Shown here: one piece after another, positions 1 through 8,118 of the stretch | Numbering within the stretch: position 1 is the first letter of the stretch | How the letters are laid out: the number at the start of each line of letters is the position of its first letter | Source of the DNA: SCSIO-59966 sp046566185 | Lineage (GTDB): Bacteria; Actinomycetota; Actinomycetes; Actinomycetales; SCSIO-59966 | NCBI GenBank assembly: GCA_046566185.1 | Contig: JBKHXE010000111.1 | Span: forward strand, 1 to 16,254 | Direction: 5' to 3' | Length of the DNA: 16,254 nt | The notes under the pieces: generated by a model | The model's database searches: none | Seen by the model: only the letters and a program-made list of their open reading frames with translations | What the model was told of the DNA's origin: nothing | Translations under genes and position numbers: made by a program

Positions 1-7
1 GAAGATC

Positions 8-246
8 TCAGGCGGAATTGGCGACGTGCAGCAGAACGACCGGGATCTCTCGCCCGCCGGCGCGCCGCTGGTAGGCCGCCCAGCCCGGGTACAGCCTCAG
101 CCCCTCCTGCCAGACCCCGCTCCGCCGGCCGTCCGGTGGTGGTGAGCAGGACGACGGGGAGGCCGGTGAGCACGCCGGCGAGGGGCCGCGGCGACGACGC
201 GGCGGGCCACGCGGTGCACGGCCCACGCTGCGGCGTCTCGTGTGGG
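8..246 (-). pseudogene. Remnant of a DUF385 deazaflavin-dependent oxidoreductase gene
   Basis: Three minus-strand reading frames each carry a piece of one protein family. From upstream to downstream they are: an N-terminal helix-like piece (WAVHRVARRVVAAA, about 245-187); LAGVLTGLPVVLLTTTGR (182-129); and GRRSGVWQEGLRLYPGW followed by AAYQRRAGGREIPVVLL, ending at a stop at 8-10. LPVVLLTTTGRRSG and YPGWxxYQRRxxREIPVVLL are, as I know the family, the N- and C-terminal signatures of the DUF385/F420-dependent nitroreductase-like family. The roughly 70-residue middle that normally separates them is missing, and at least two frame changes are needed to join the pieces. I infer an internally deleted, frameshifted relic rather than a working gene. 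Sequencing error could explain a frameshift but not the missing middle. No start or RBS can be assigned. Confidence 0.6.
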
Positions 247-291
247 CCGGGTCACCGGAACATCATGCCGGGACGACCGGTTGACCAGGGC

Positions 292-666
292 ATGGCAACG
301 ACCACGATGACCCTCGAGAACCACGACGAGACCGTGAAGGACGGCATCGTCCTCATCGACTTCTGGGCGGAGTGGTGCGGGCCGTGCCGGCAGTTCGGCC
401 CGGTCTTCGAGCGCGTGTCGGAGGCGAACACCGACGCGACGTTCGCCAAGGTCGACACGGAGGACCAGCCCGAGCTCGCCGGCCGCTACGGCGTGACGTC
501 GATCCCGACGCTCGTCGTCTACCGCGACGGCATCCCCGTCTTCGGCCAGCCCGGCGCCCTGCCGCAGCCCGCCCTGGAGGACCTGCTCCGCCAGGTGCGC
601 GACCTGGACATGGACCAGGTCAGGGCGCGGTACGCGGAGCAGCTCAAGGCCGCCGGCCGCACCTGA
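292..666 (+). CDS. Thioredoxin
   Basis: This encodes a 124-residue cytoplasmic thioredoxin-fold protein, the usual size. It has the redox motif WCGPC with cysteines 29 and 32, preceded by VLIDFWAEWCGPC, and the cis-proline loop TSIPTL with Pro72. It should reduce protein disulfides using electrons from thioredoxin reductase. The C-terminal extension (LDMDQVRARYAEQLKAAGRT) and the sequence QPGALPQPALEDLL match a common actinobacterial thioredoxin subtype. I chose the ATG at 292 because MATTTMTLENHDETV is the typical N-terminus of that subtype. The open frame extends upstream to 136, but that part has no homology, and ATGs at 265 and 307 are possible alternatives. The only purine stretch is AGGG at 287-290, very close to the start. 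The gene lies 69 bp upstream of the thiamine-diphosphate enzyme on the same strand, which seems to have its own promoter. Confidence 0.93.
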   Translation: MATTTMTLENHDETVKDGIVLIDFWAEWCGPCRQFGPVFERVSEANTDATFAKVDTEDQPELAGRYGVTSIPTLVVYRDGIPVFGQPGALPQPALEDLLRQVRDLDMDQVRARYAEQLKAAGRT

Positions 667-722
667 CGGCACCCCCTGCCGCCCCGTCGCAGGCCCCTTC
701 CGCTGACCTCGCGCCGACCGCC

Positions 723-728
723 TACAGT
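723..728 (+). promoter_or_regulatory. Putative -10 box for a leaderless transcript
   Basis: TACAGT ends 7 bases before the GTG at 736 (TACAGT-CGCCGCC-GTG). In actinobacteria a TANNNT hexamer 6-8 bases before a start codon usually means that transcription begins at the start codon itself. No Shine-Dalgarno sequence is visible before 736, which agrees. I see no convincing -35 box. This is a sequence-pattern inference. Confidence 0.55.
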
Positions 729-735
729 CGCCGCC

Positions 736-3225
736 GTGACCGCTGACGCTCACGACGCCCTGCCCCCCGTCCTCCCGGCGGCCCGCGCCCCCCGCCCGGC
801 CGCACCGTCCCAGGCCCCCGGGGTGCCCGCCCGGTCGCTCGACCCGGACGCCGAGCCGGGGGTCGACCTCGACGTCCTCGACGAGGTGCAGCGCCGGGTG
901 CTGTGGCTCGCCACCCGCATCGTCGACGCCGCGAACCGCGAGCGGCAGACCGGCGACGGGGTGAAGGTCGGTGGCCACCAGGCCTCGTCGGCGTCGCTCG
1001 TCACCGTGATGACCGCGCTGTACTTCGCGCACCTCGACGCACCCGACCGGGTCTCGGTGAAGCCGCACGCGTCACCGGTGTTCCACGCGATCCAGTACCT
1101 GCTCGGCCGTCTCGACCGCCGCTACCTCACGATGCTGCGCGCCCGAGGCGGTCTGCAGTCCTACCCGTCCCGCACCAAGGACCCGGACGAGGTCGACTTC
1201 TCCACCGGCTCCGTGGGTCTGGGTCCGGCGGCGCCGCTGTTCGCGGCGGCGGTCCGCCGCTACGTCGACGCCCACTTCGGCGAGCGTCCGGCGTCCCGGT
1301 TCGTGGCCCTGCTCGGTGACGCCGAGCTCGACGAGGGCAACATCTGGGAGGCGGTCGCCGACCCTGCCACCCAGGGCCTGGGGCGGGTCACGTGGATCGT
1401 CGACTTCAACCGTCAGTCGCTCGACCGCGTCGTGCCCGGTGTCCGCATCGACCAGTGGCGAGCCTCCTTCCAGGCGAACGGCTGGCACGTCGTCGAGGTG
1501 AAGTACGGACGGCGCCTGCAGGCGTTCTTCTCCCGGCCGGGCGGCGAGGCGCTGCGCGACTGGATCGACGCGATGCCGAACGAGCAGTACCAGTCCCTGT
1601 TCGGGCTGACCGGCGCCGAGCTGCGCGAGCGGTTCCTGGACGGCGCGCCGTCGGCCGTCGGCTCGCTGGTCGCCGGCGTGCCGGACGGCGACCTCGGCGT
1701 GCTCGTCACCGACCTCGGCGGTCACGACCTCGGGGCGGTGCTCGAGGCCCTGGCCGAGTGCGACGCCGTCGTGGACCGCCCGAGCGTGGTCTTCGCCTAC
1801 ACCGTCAAGGGCTGGGGGCTGCCGATCGCGGGCAACCCGCGCAACCACTCGGCCCTCCTGTCGGGCGATCAGGTCGACGCCCTGCGGACCCAGACCGGGC
1901 TGGACGCTGCCTCCGAGTGGGACCGGCTCGACCCGGCGACGGCGGCGGGCCAGTGGGTGGAGAGGCGGGCGCGGCACCTCGCCCGGGAGCCGCGCACCCC
2001 CCGGCTGGACGTCGCGGTGCCGGAGAGCACGGGTGTGCGGCCCGCCAAGCCGGTGAGCACGCAGGAGGTCTTCGGACGCGTGCTCGTCGACCTGTCGCGC
2101 GACGACGCCGTCGCGCCCTACCTCGTGACCACCGCGCCGGACGTCGCGACGTCCACGAACCTCGCCGGCTTCATCAACCGTGCCGGGGTGTTCTCCCCGC
2201 ACGAGCGCAGGTCGTGGAACGCCGACCCGGTTCTGAGGTGGGCGGAGGGGCCGAGCGGGCAGCACGTCGAGCTCGGCATCTCCGAGATGAACCTGTTCCT
2301 GCTGCTCGGCCAGCTCGGGCTGTCGTGGGACCACTCCGGCCAGCCGCTGCTGCCGGTCGGCACCGTCTACGACCCGTTCGTGTGCCGCGGGCTGGACGCG
2401 TTCATCTACGGCACGTACTCCGGCTCCCGGTTCCTCGTCGCGGGCACGCCGTCCGGCATCACGCTGGCGCCCGAGGGGGGCGCGCACCAGTCCACGATCA
2501 CCGCGTCGATCGGTGTCGAGCTGCCCGGTGTGACGTTCATCGAGCCGGCCTACGCGACGGCGCTGGACTGGCTGATGTGCGACGCGCTGGGCCGCATCGC
2601 CGCCGGTGGCACCGACGCCGCGGGCCGTGCGCGCACCGCGGCACCGCACGACGACGGCGCCTACTACGTGCGCCTGTCGACCCGGCCGGTCGACCAGGCG
2701 CCGTTCGAGGCGGCGCGGGCCCGCACCGGGGACGCGGTGCTCCGCCGCCAGGTGCTGGCCGGGGCCTACCGGCTCGTCGACGCCTTCGCCGCGCACCCCG
2801 AGCTGGCCGGGCAGAACGCCCCGGTCGTGCACCTCGTCGGCTCCGGGGCGGTGCTGCCGGAGGTGCTGGCCTCCGCCGACGAGCTGGCCGAGGAGGGCAT
2901 CGCCGCGCACGTCGTGGACGTGACGAGCCTCGACCGGCTGTACTCGGCGTGGCAGCGCACGCTGCGGCAGGGGGTGCGGACGGCGACGGCGCCGTCGGTC
3001 CCCGGAGCGCTGCGGACGGCGTTCCCCGACCGCGCGCCGGTGGTCACCGTGCACGACGCGGCCAGCCACGCGATGGCCTGGCTCGGCTCGGCCCTCGGCG
3101 TGCCCGCCGTCCCGCTGGGGGTCGACGAGTTCGGCCAGTCCGGCAGCGTGGCGGACCTGTACGAGCTGCACGACCTGCTCCCCGGGTCGATCACGAACGC
3201 GGCGCTGGCGGCCCTGTCGCTGTAG
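736..3225 (+). CDS. Transketolase-family ThDP enzyme, AceE (pyruvate dehydrogenase E1)-like
   Basis: This is an 829-residue single-chain thiamine-diphosphate enzyme with three parts: a ThDP-binding domain (about 60-400), a pyrimidine-binding transketolase domain (about 440-650) and a transketolase C-terminal domain (about 670-829). The cofactor motif runs from Gly194-Asp195 (GDAELDEGN) to Asn225 (WIVDFN), the same 32-residue span as in E. coli AceE. GGH with His81, KPHASP with His111 and NHSALL with His371 match AceE active-site histidine regions. Glu517 in LGISEMN is the likely catalytic glutamate. The first 50 residues are Pro/Ala-rich and probably disordered. It is shorter than AceE (about 890 residues), and no E2 or E3 gene is nearby. 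A 2-oxoacid dehydrogenase E1-like or transketolase-like reaction is likely, but the substrate is unknown. The GTG start fits the leaderless promoter at 723-728. Confidence 0.85.
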   Translation: MTADAHDALPPVLPAARAPRPAAPSQAPGVPARSLDPDAEPGVDLDVLDEVQRRVLWLATRIVDAANRERQTGDGVKVGGHQASSASLVTVMTALYFAHLDAPDRVSVKPHASPVFHAIQYLLGRLDRRYLTMLRARGGLQSYPSRTKDPDEVDFSTGSVGLGPAAPLFAAAVRRYVDAHFGERPASRFVALLGDAELDEGNIWEAVADPATQGLGRVTWIVDFNRQSLDRVVPGVRIDQWRASFQANGWHVVEVKYGRRLQAFFSRPGGEALRDWIDAMPNEQYQSLFGLTGAELRERFLDGAPSAVGSLVAGVPDGDLGVLVTDLGGHDLGAVLEALAECDAVVDRPSVVFAYTVKGWGLPIAGNPRNHSALLSGDQVDALRTQTGLDAASEWDRLDPATAAGQWVERRARHLAREPRTPRLDVAVPESTGVRPAKPVSTQEVFGRVLVDLSRDDAVAPYLVTTAPDVATSTNLAGFINRAGVFSPHERRSWNADPVLRWAEGPSGQHVELGISEMNLFLLLGQLGLSWDHSGQPLLPVGTVYDPFVCRGLDAFIYGTYSGSRFLVAGTPSGITLAPEGGAHQSTITASIGVELPGVTFIEPAYATALDWLMCDALGRIAAGGTDAAGRARTAAPHDDGAYYVRLSTRPVDQAPFEAARARTGDAVLRRQVLAGAYRLVDAFAAHPELAGQNAPVVHLVGSGAVLPEVLASADELAEEGIAAHVVDVTSLDRLYSAWQRTLRQGVRTATAPSVPGALRTAFPDRAPVVTVHDAASHAMAWLGSALGVPAVPLGVDEFGQSGSVADLYELHDLLPGSITNAALAALSL

Positions 3226-3233
3226 GACGGGGC

Positions 3234-3248
3234 CGCCGGCGACCGGCG
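3234..3248. terminator. Short GC hairpin between convergent genes
   Basis: CGCCGG-CGA-CCGGCG forms a perfect 6-bp stem with a 3-base loop in the 25-bp gap between two convergent genes (stop codons at 3225 and 3251). Its position suits a bidirectional terminator. There is no T-tract, so it would be a non-canonical terminator, and in such GC-rich DNA a stem this short could occur by chance. Confidence 0.35.
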
Positions 3249-3250
3249 TC

Positions 3251-5476
3251 TCAGGGGTGCAGGGCGGGCAGCCACCGCGGCCCGGTGTGCGCCCGACGTC
3301 CGAGCAGGGCCAGCACGGCCGGCAGCAGGACGCCGCGCACGAGCGTCGCGTCGAGGAGCACCGCGGTGGCCAGCCCGACGCCGAGCTGCTTCATCTCCAG
3401 GGTCGAGAGGGTCCCGAAGACGGCGAACACGGCGACCATCACCGCGGCGGCGCTCGTCACGACGCCTGCGGAGCGGGCGACGCCGAGGCGCACCGCCTCG
3501 CGGGGGGAGGACCCCGCCCGCCACGCCTCACGGACGCGGCTGACGACGAAGACGTGGTAGTCCATCGACAGGCCGAAGAGCACCACGAACATGAGCATCG
3601 GCAGCCAGGCCGCGATCGAGCCGATGGACGTGAAGCCGAGCAGGCCCTCGGCCCACGTGTTCTGGAACACCAGGGTGATGACGCCGTAGGCCGCCGCGAC
3701 GGACAGCGCGTTGAGCGCCACCGTCGCCGCCGCCAGCGCCGGCGAGCCGAACGCGAACAGCATGACGACGAGCGTCAGCACCAGCACGAAGCCCACGATC
3801 CAGGGCAGCCGCTCGTCCAGCCACTGCGTCAGGTCGGTGACCGCGGCGGCGCCGCCGACGTGGACCTGAGCGCCCGCCACGTCCGACAGGTCACCCGTCA
3901 CCTGGGTCGCGACGTCGGTCCGGATCCGCTCGACGACGTCCCCGAGGCGGACGTCGGACGACTCCATCGGGACGGCCAGCTTCAGCTCGTGCACGGTCCC
4001 GTCGACCGACGAACGGACCACAGGGGCATCGCCCACGACGTCGCCCCCGGCGACCGCGGTGTCGAAAGCCGCTGCGAGAGAAGCCGTCACGGCGGTGCTT
4101 TCCTCGGCAGGGGCGCGCACCACGACGTCCACCGTGGTGCCGTCCTGGGGGAAGGCGGCGGTGAGCCGTTCGTACGCCTCGACGGTGCGGAAGGACGTCG
4201 GCAGGCCCTCGGTGCCGGGCAGCGCGGTGCGCATCCCGAGCGCCGGCGCGGCGAGCGCCAGCAGCACGGCCGCGGAGACGGCGGTCCACAGGACGGGGCG
4301 GCGCACGACCCGGCCGGCCAGGCGCCCCCACGTGCCGTCCGGACTGCCGCGGCGCGCGGCCCGCCGCCGTGAGAACGGCAGCCGCAGCGACTCCACACGG
4401 TCGCCGAGGACGGCGAGCAGCGCGGGCAGCACGGTGGTCGCCGCGAGGACCGCCACGGCCACGACCAGCATCGCGCCGACGGCGACGGACGTGAACATCC
4501 CCCCGGCGACCAGCATGCCGCTCATCGCCACGACGACCGTCAGGCCGCTGACGAGGACGGCGCGCCCGGCGGTACGGCCGGCCGCGGCGACGGACTCCGG
4601 CACGCTCGCCCCGGCGGCACGCTCCTCGCGTGCACGGCGGATGACGAACAGCGAGTAGTCGACCCCCACCGCCAGGCCGATGAGCAGCACGAGGCTCTGC
4701 GTGTTCTGGTCGACCGGCATCAGCTCGCGCGAGGCGAGCGCGGTGAGGCCGAGCGCCGTGGCCACCGAGGCGACGCCCAGCAGCACCGGGATGCCGGCGG
4801 CGACGACCGCGCCGAACGCGACGAGCAGCACGCCGAGCGTCACGGGGACGCTGATGAGCTCGGCCCGCGCGAAGTCCCGCTCGAGCGTCTCCCCGACCTC
4901 GGCGTCCACCGAGCCGGCACCGAACTGGCCGACGGCGAGCCCCGGCAGGTCGTCGCGCAACCGGTCGGTGCGCTCCAGCACCGCCGCGACGTCCTCCGGG
5001 TCGGCGGCGGTCGGGTCGGCCACCGACCCGTCGGCGTCCCGCGCCGGGTCGAGGGTCAGGGCCAGGACCAGGGTGCGGCCGTCGGCGGAGGTCACCGGTG
5101 TGCCGACCTGGGTCACCCCGTCGACGCCGCGGTAGGCGGCGACCAGGCGCTGCGACAGGGCCGGCACGTCGCCGAGGTCGCCGGTGACGACGACGCTCTC
5201 GACCGGCCCGTCGCCGAAGTCGGCGCCCGCGCTGAGACGAGCGGCCTCGGCGGAGTCCCCGACGAGCTGGTCCACGGCATCGGTGCTGCGCAGCCCTCCG
5301 CCGAGCAGCAGGAGGGCGCCGGTCACGACGAGCAGGGCCGCTGCGAGGGTGCGCCAGCGGTGCCGCGCGCACCAGCCGGCGAGCCCGGAGAGGGACCGGT
5401 GGGAGGTCGGCGGCGGAGACGGCGTCGGCGTCGGCAGGGGAGTGGTCGGTCCGGGGGAGGACGAGGTCGTGGTCAT
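3251..5476 (-). CDS. MMPL-family (RND superfamily) membrane transporter
   Basis: This encodes a 741-residue polytopic inner-membrane protein with two homologous halves. A Pro/Ser/Thr-rich cytoplasmic tail (1-25) precedes TM1 (about 43-62). A large external loop (about 63-200) follows, then a cluster of TM segments (about 205-380), a second external domain, and a second TM cluster (about 565-735). The two Asp-Tyr pairs that relay protons in MmpL proteins are present: Asp273-Tyr274 (GLAVGVDYSLFVIRRAREE) and Asp639-Tyr640 (LFGLSMDYHVFVVSRVREA). Proton-driven export of a lipid or other hydrophobic compound is expected; the substrate cannot be told. I chose the ATG at 5476 because it leads directly into TM1; the frame extends upstream to 5725 over the divergent gene. 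CAGGCT eight bases before the ATG could be a weak -10 of a leaderless transcript. The IclR regulator gene is divergent, 130 bp away, and is a candidate controller. Confidence 0.92.
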   Translation of the reverse strand: MTTTSSSPGPTTPLPTPTPSPPPTSHRSLSGLAGWCARHRWRTLAAALLVVTGALLLLGGGLRSTDAVDQLVGDSAEAARLSAGADFGDGPVESVVVTGDLGDVPALSQRLVAAYRGVDGVTQVGTPVTSADGRTLVLALTLDPARDADGSVADPTAADPEDVAAVLERTDRLRDDLPGLAVGQFGAGSVDAEVGETLERDFARAELISVPVTLGVLLVAFGAVVAAGIPVLLGVASVATALGLTALASRELMPVDQNTQSLVLLIGLAVGVDYSLFVIRRAREERAAGASVPESVAAAGRTAGRAVLVSGLTVVVAMSGMLVAGGMFTSVAVGAMLVVAVAVLAATTVLPALLAVLGDRVESLRLPFSRRRAARRGSPDGTWGRLAGRVVRRPVLWTAVSAAVLLALAAPALGMRTALPGTEGLPTSFRTVEAYERLTAAFPQDGTTVDVVVRAPAEESTAVTASLAAAFDTAVAGGDVVGDAPVVRSSVDGTVHELKLAVPMESSDVRLGDVVERIRTDVATQVTGDLSDVAGAQVHVGGAAAVTDLTQWLDERLPWIVGFVLVLTLVVMLFAFGSPALAAATVALNALSVAAAYGVITLVFQNTWAEGLLGFTSIGSIAAWLPMLMFVVLFGLSMDYHVFVVSRVREAWRAGSSPREAVRLGVARSAGVVTSAAAVMVAVFAVFGTLSTLEMKQLGVGLATAVLLDATLVRGVLLPAVLALLGRRAHTGPRWLPALHP

Positions 5477-5534
5477 GGACACCGAGCCTGGCGACTCCTG
5501 GTCGTCCGGGCACGGGTGCCGCCGGGCGAACCGC

Positions 5535-5547
5535 GCAGGGGGCCTGC
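5535..5547. promoter_or_regulatory. Possible operator in the MMPL-IclR intergenic region
   Basis: GCAGG-GGG-CCTGC is a perfect 5-3-5 inverted repeat in the 130-bp gap between the divergent transporter and the IclR-type regulator, and GCAGGC recurs at 5565-5570. IclR-family proteins commonly bind short palindromes in such divergent regions. The repeat is short and GC-rich, so chance is a real alternative. Confidence 0.25.
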
Positions 5548-5592
5548 CCCACCCGGCCGCTGGAGCAGGCACCCGCCGGTGAGCCCGCCCGG

Positions 5593-5598
5593 TAGCGT
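5593..5598 (+). promoter_or_regulatory. Putative -10 box for the IclR-family gene
   Basis: TAGCGT ends 8 bases before the ATG at 5607, the spacing expected for an actinobacterial leaderless mRNA. No Shine-Dalgarno sequence lies between it and the ATG. No clear -35 box is visible. Confidence 0.5.
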
Positions 5599-5606
5599 CG
5601 GCGTCC

Positions 5607-6278
5607 ATGACGACGAGCGGGGGCGTCCCCCGGCGGCCGCTGGGCCCGGAGACGTCGCAGACCCTCGACCGCGGTCTGCGGATGCTCGAGCTGCTGGCCG
5701 AGGACTCCGCGGGCGCGTCGGGCATGACGGTGACCGAGCTCGCGTCGGCTCTCGGGGTGGCCCGGCCGGTGGTCTACCGCCTGCTCGCGACGCTCGACTC
5801 CCACCGCCTGGTGCGCCGCAGCCCCGACGGGCGGGTGCGCCTGGGCCTCGGCGTCCTGCACCTGGCGCAGCGGGTGCACCCCCTGCTGCGCGAGGCCGCC
5901 CTGCCCGTGCTGCGTCGCCTGGCCGACGAGGTGGCGGCGACCGCCCACCTCACCGTCGCGGACGGCGGTGAGGCGCTGGCCGTGGCCGTGGTCGAGCCGA
6001 GCCGCACCGACTTACACGTCTCCTACCGGGTCGGGTCGCGCCACCCCCTCGACCGGGGGGCCGCGGGTCGCGCGATCCTCGCGGGACGGCGCGGCCTCAC
6101 CGGGGTCGTCACGACGGACTCCGAGCTGCAGCCCGGCGCCGCCGGGATGGCCGCGCCCGTGCCGGTCGTCGACCTCGACGCCTCCGTCGGCGTCGTGGCG
6201 CTCGGCTCCATCGACGTCGCGCGGGCCGAGCCCGCCGTGCTGGCCGCCGCCGCGGAGGTCGCCGAGGCGCTGACGTGA
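5607..6278 (+). CDS. IclR-family transcriptional regulator
   Basis: This is a 223-residue cytoplasmic DNA-binding protein. An N-terminal winged helix-turn-helix (about 15-80) starts with SQTLDRGLRMLELLAE and has the recognition-helix region LASALGVARPVVYRLLATL and the wing VRRSPDGRVRLGLG. The C-terminal part (about 85-220) is a shortened IclR effector domain: LPVLRRLADEVAATAHLTV, a conserved HPLDRGAAGRAILAG, then PVPVVDLDASVGVVALGS. IclR proteins are usually about 250 residues, and the ligand-binding portion here seems trimmed around residues 155-190. It may regulate the divergent MMPL transporter. The ligand cannot be predicted. It converges on the diguanylate cyclase gene, with 16 bases between the stop codons. 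The ATG start follows the likely leaderless promoter. Confidence 0.85.
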   Translation: MTTSGGVPRRPLGPETSQTLDRGLRMLELLAEDSAGASGMTVTELASALGVARPVVYRLLATLDSHRLVRRSPDGRVRLGLGVLHLAQRVHPLLREAALPVLRRLADEVAATAHLTVADGGEALAVAVVEPSRTDLHVSYRVGSRHPLDRGAAGRAILAGRRGLTGVVTTDSELQPGAAGMAAPVPVVDLDASVGVVALGSIDVARAEPAVLAAAAEVAEALT

Positions 6279-6294
6279 GACGTCGGCCGCCGGC

Positions 6295-8082
6295 TCAGTT
6301 CGCGACGACGGCGATCCCGTCGACCGCGAACGGCACGGAGCGCTCCCGGCGGGCGGCCTTCTCGGCGTACATCGCGGCGTCCGCCTCCCGCAGGGCGCGC
6401 GCCAGGTCGTCCGCGCCGTCCACCAGGGCGATGCCGATGCTGACGCCGACGCGGTACGTCGTGCCGTCCACCGGCAGACCGCCCTCGACGGCCGTGGCGA
6501 GCCGCTCGGCGACGGCGCCGGCGTCCTGAGCGGTCAGTGGGCCCGGGCACAGCACGACGAACTCGTCGCCGCCGACCCGCGCCACCACGTCGCCGGGCCG
6601 CACCACGGCGCGGAGCGCGTCGGCGACCGCCACGAGCACGGCGTCCCCGGCCGCGTGCCCCGCGCTGTCGTTGACGGCCTTGAAGCCGTCGAGGTCGCAG
6701 AACAGCACGGCGTGCGGGCCGGGGTGGCGCGCGGCCAGGGCTCGGGCCCGGTCCTCGAGGCGGCGGCGGTTGGGCAGCCCGGTGAGCGGATCGTTGAGCG
6801 CGAGACGGCGCAGCTGCTCGTCCGTCGTCCGGCGCTCGGTCACGTCGACGACCTGGGCCGACAGCACGACGGTGGGGCCCTCGCCCGGCAGCCGGTGCAG
6901 CGAGACGTCGAGCCAGCGCGGCCGGTCGTCGACCGCCACGGCCAGCTCGCCGCGCCAGCCCCCGAGGTCGTGCCGCACGAGGTCCGTCACCGCCTGTCGC
7001 ACGACGTCCCGCTCGGTGGCGTCGACCAGCGAGCAGAAGGGGGCCCCCACGAGGCCGTCCCGGGCCCGGCCGAACGCCTGGGCGGCCACGCGGTTGGCGC
7101 GCACCACCCGCAGCGGCCGGGGGTCGTCCGCGTTCCACCGCAGCATGAGCATGCCCACGAGGGCTTCCTCGAAGGTGAGCCGGAAGACTTCCTCCCGCCG
7201 CCGCAGCGCCACCACGTCGGCGCGGCGCTGCCGGATGGCCATGGACAGCGGCAGGAGCACCAGGCCGGTGGCGACCAGGAAGGTCTGGACCAGCGAGACC
7301 GCGATGCCCTGGCCGTCCGCGGCCGCGGCGAAGGGCCCCCAGCCCTGCACGGTCGCCACGGAGGCGGCCAGGCCGATGACGAAGAGCTGCGCCGCGGTGG
7401 TGCGCGCGCCGAGCCGGACGGCGCCCCACACCAGCGCGGGCAGTGGCAGGAACGTGAGGGGAAGGTGCTGCCAGGGGGAGAAGACGAACGCCGTGACGAG
7501 CGCCGTGACACCCCACTGCGCCACGGCCTCGGGTGAGGTGGCGCGAGGCTCGAAGGGCTCCCGTCGCAGCAGCAGCAGTGGGATGCCGAGGAGCACGGCG
7601 GCGGCGTGCGCCGGGGCGACCGCCACGGCCGCCCCGAGGGCGTCGCCGCCGTGTGCGAGGACGGCGAGGGCCGTCGTCACGGCCGCCACCAGGGCTCCAC
7701 CGAGCCCGGCCACGAACAGCCGCAGCGTGTCGTCCAGGTCCCGGAGACGGGGGACGCCGCCGGTGCGGCGGGTGAACCACCACGCCGCCGTCCAGGCCTC
7801 GGCGCTGTTGGCGACGCCGAAGGCCAGGGCGAGGGTGACGGGGCGCCCGGCCACGGCGTTGGCGAGGGCGGAGGAGAGGAGCACCGCAGCGGCCATGACG
7901 AGCCGCTCTCGACCCGGCCGGGCCAGCAGCAGGCCGCTGAGGGCGACCGCGGCGGTCAACCACCAGCCCACGGTGGTGGTGGGCTCCTCGAGGCTCAGAT
8001 GCACCGCCCGCAGGCTCAGGGCGAAGACCACGACCGACAGCGCGACGGCCCGAGCCACCGACGACGACAGCACCGCACGCAT
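6295..8082 (-). CDS. Membrane diguanylate cyclase, MASE1-PAS-GGDEF
   Basis: This is a 595-residue inner-membrane signalling enzyme. Residues 1 to about 285 are a multi-pass hydrophobic sensor; LPLPALVWGAVRLGARTTAA and the following VQGWGPF resemble MASE1 domains. A PAS-like domain follows (about 300-420, EEVFRLTFEEALVGMLML to VVDVTERR), then a C-terminal GGDEF domain (about 425-585). The active-site loop is intact: GGDEF at 504-508, after FCDLDGFKAVND. It should therefore make cyclic-di-GMP from two GTP. An RxxD inhibitory site (RPGD, 495-498) sits five residues before GGDEF, so product feedback inhibition is expected. No EAL domain is present. It lies 36 bp downstream of the Lrp-family gene on the same strand and may be co-transcribed with it. 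No strong RBS precedes the ATG at 8082; an ATG at 8092 is in another frame. Confidence 0.92.
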   Translation of the reverse strand: MRAVLSSSVARAVALSVVVFALSLRAVHLSLEEPTTTVGWWLTAAVALSGLLLARPGRERLVMAAAVLLSSALANAVAGRPVTLALAFGVANSAEAWTAAWWFTRRTGGVPRLRDLDDTLRLFVAGLGGALVAAVTTALAVLAHGGDALGAAVAVAPAHAAAVLLGIPLLLLRREPFEPRATSPEAVAQWGVTALVTAFVFSPWQHLPLTFLPLPALVWGAVRLGARTTAAQLFVIGLAASVATVQGWGPFAAAADGQGIAVSLVQTFLVATGLVLLPLSMAIRQRRADVVALRRREEVFRLTFEEALVGMLMLRWNADDPRPLRVVRANRVAAQAFGRARDGLVGAPFCSLVDATERDVVRQAVTDLVRHDLGGWRGELAVAVDDRPRWLDVSLHRLPGEGPTVVLSAQVVDVTERRTTDEQLRRLALNDPLTGLPNRRRLEDRARALAARHPGPHAVLFCDLDGFKAVNDSAGHAAGDAVLVAVADALRAVVRPGDVVARVGGDEFVVLCPGPLTAQDAGAVAERLATAVEGGLPVDGTTYRVGVSIGIALVDGADDLARALREADAAMYAEKAARRERSVPFAVDGIAVVAN

Positions 8083-8118
8083 GCTGGGTCATCGGCGGGT
8101 CCGGGCCCTCCCTTGACG

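Noticed and set aside
1072..3171. Long minus-strand open frame opposite the AceE-like gene
   Set aside because: The translation has no recognisable domain and lies wholly inside a clear plus-strand enzyme gene.
3891..5948. Long minus-strand open frame overlapping the MMPL and IclR genes
   Set aside because: It is out of frame with the MMPL protein and Arg/Gly/Pro-rich throughout; a codon-bias artefact.
6023..8092. Second minus-strand frame through the diguanylate cyclase
   Set aside because: It is a +1 shadow of the MASE1-PAS-GGDEF gene with Arg/Gly-rich content and no domain.
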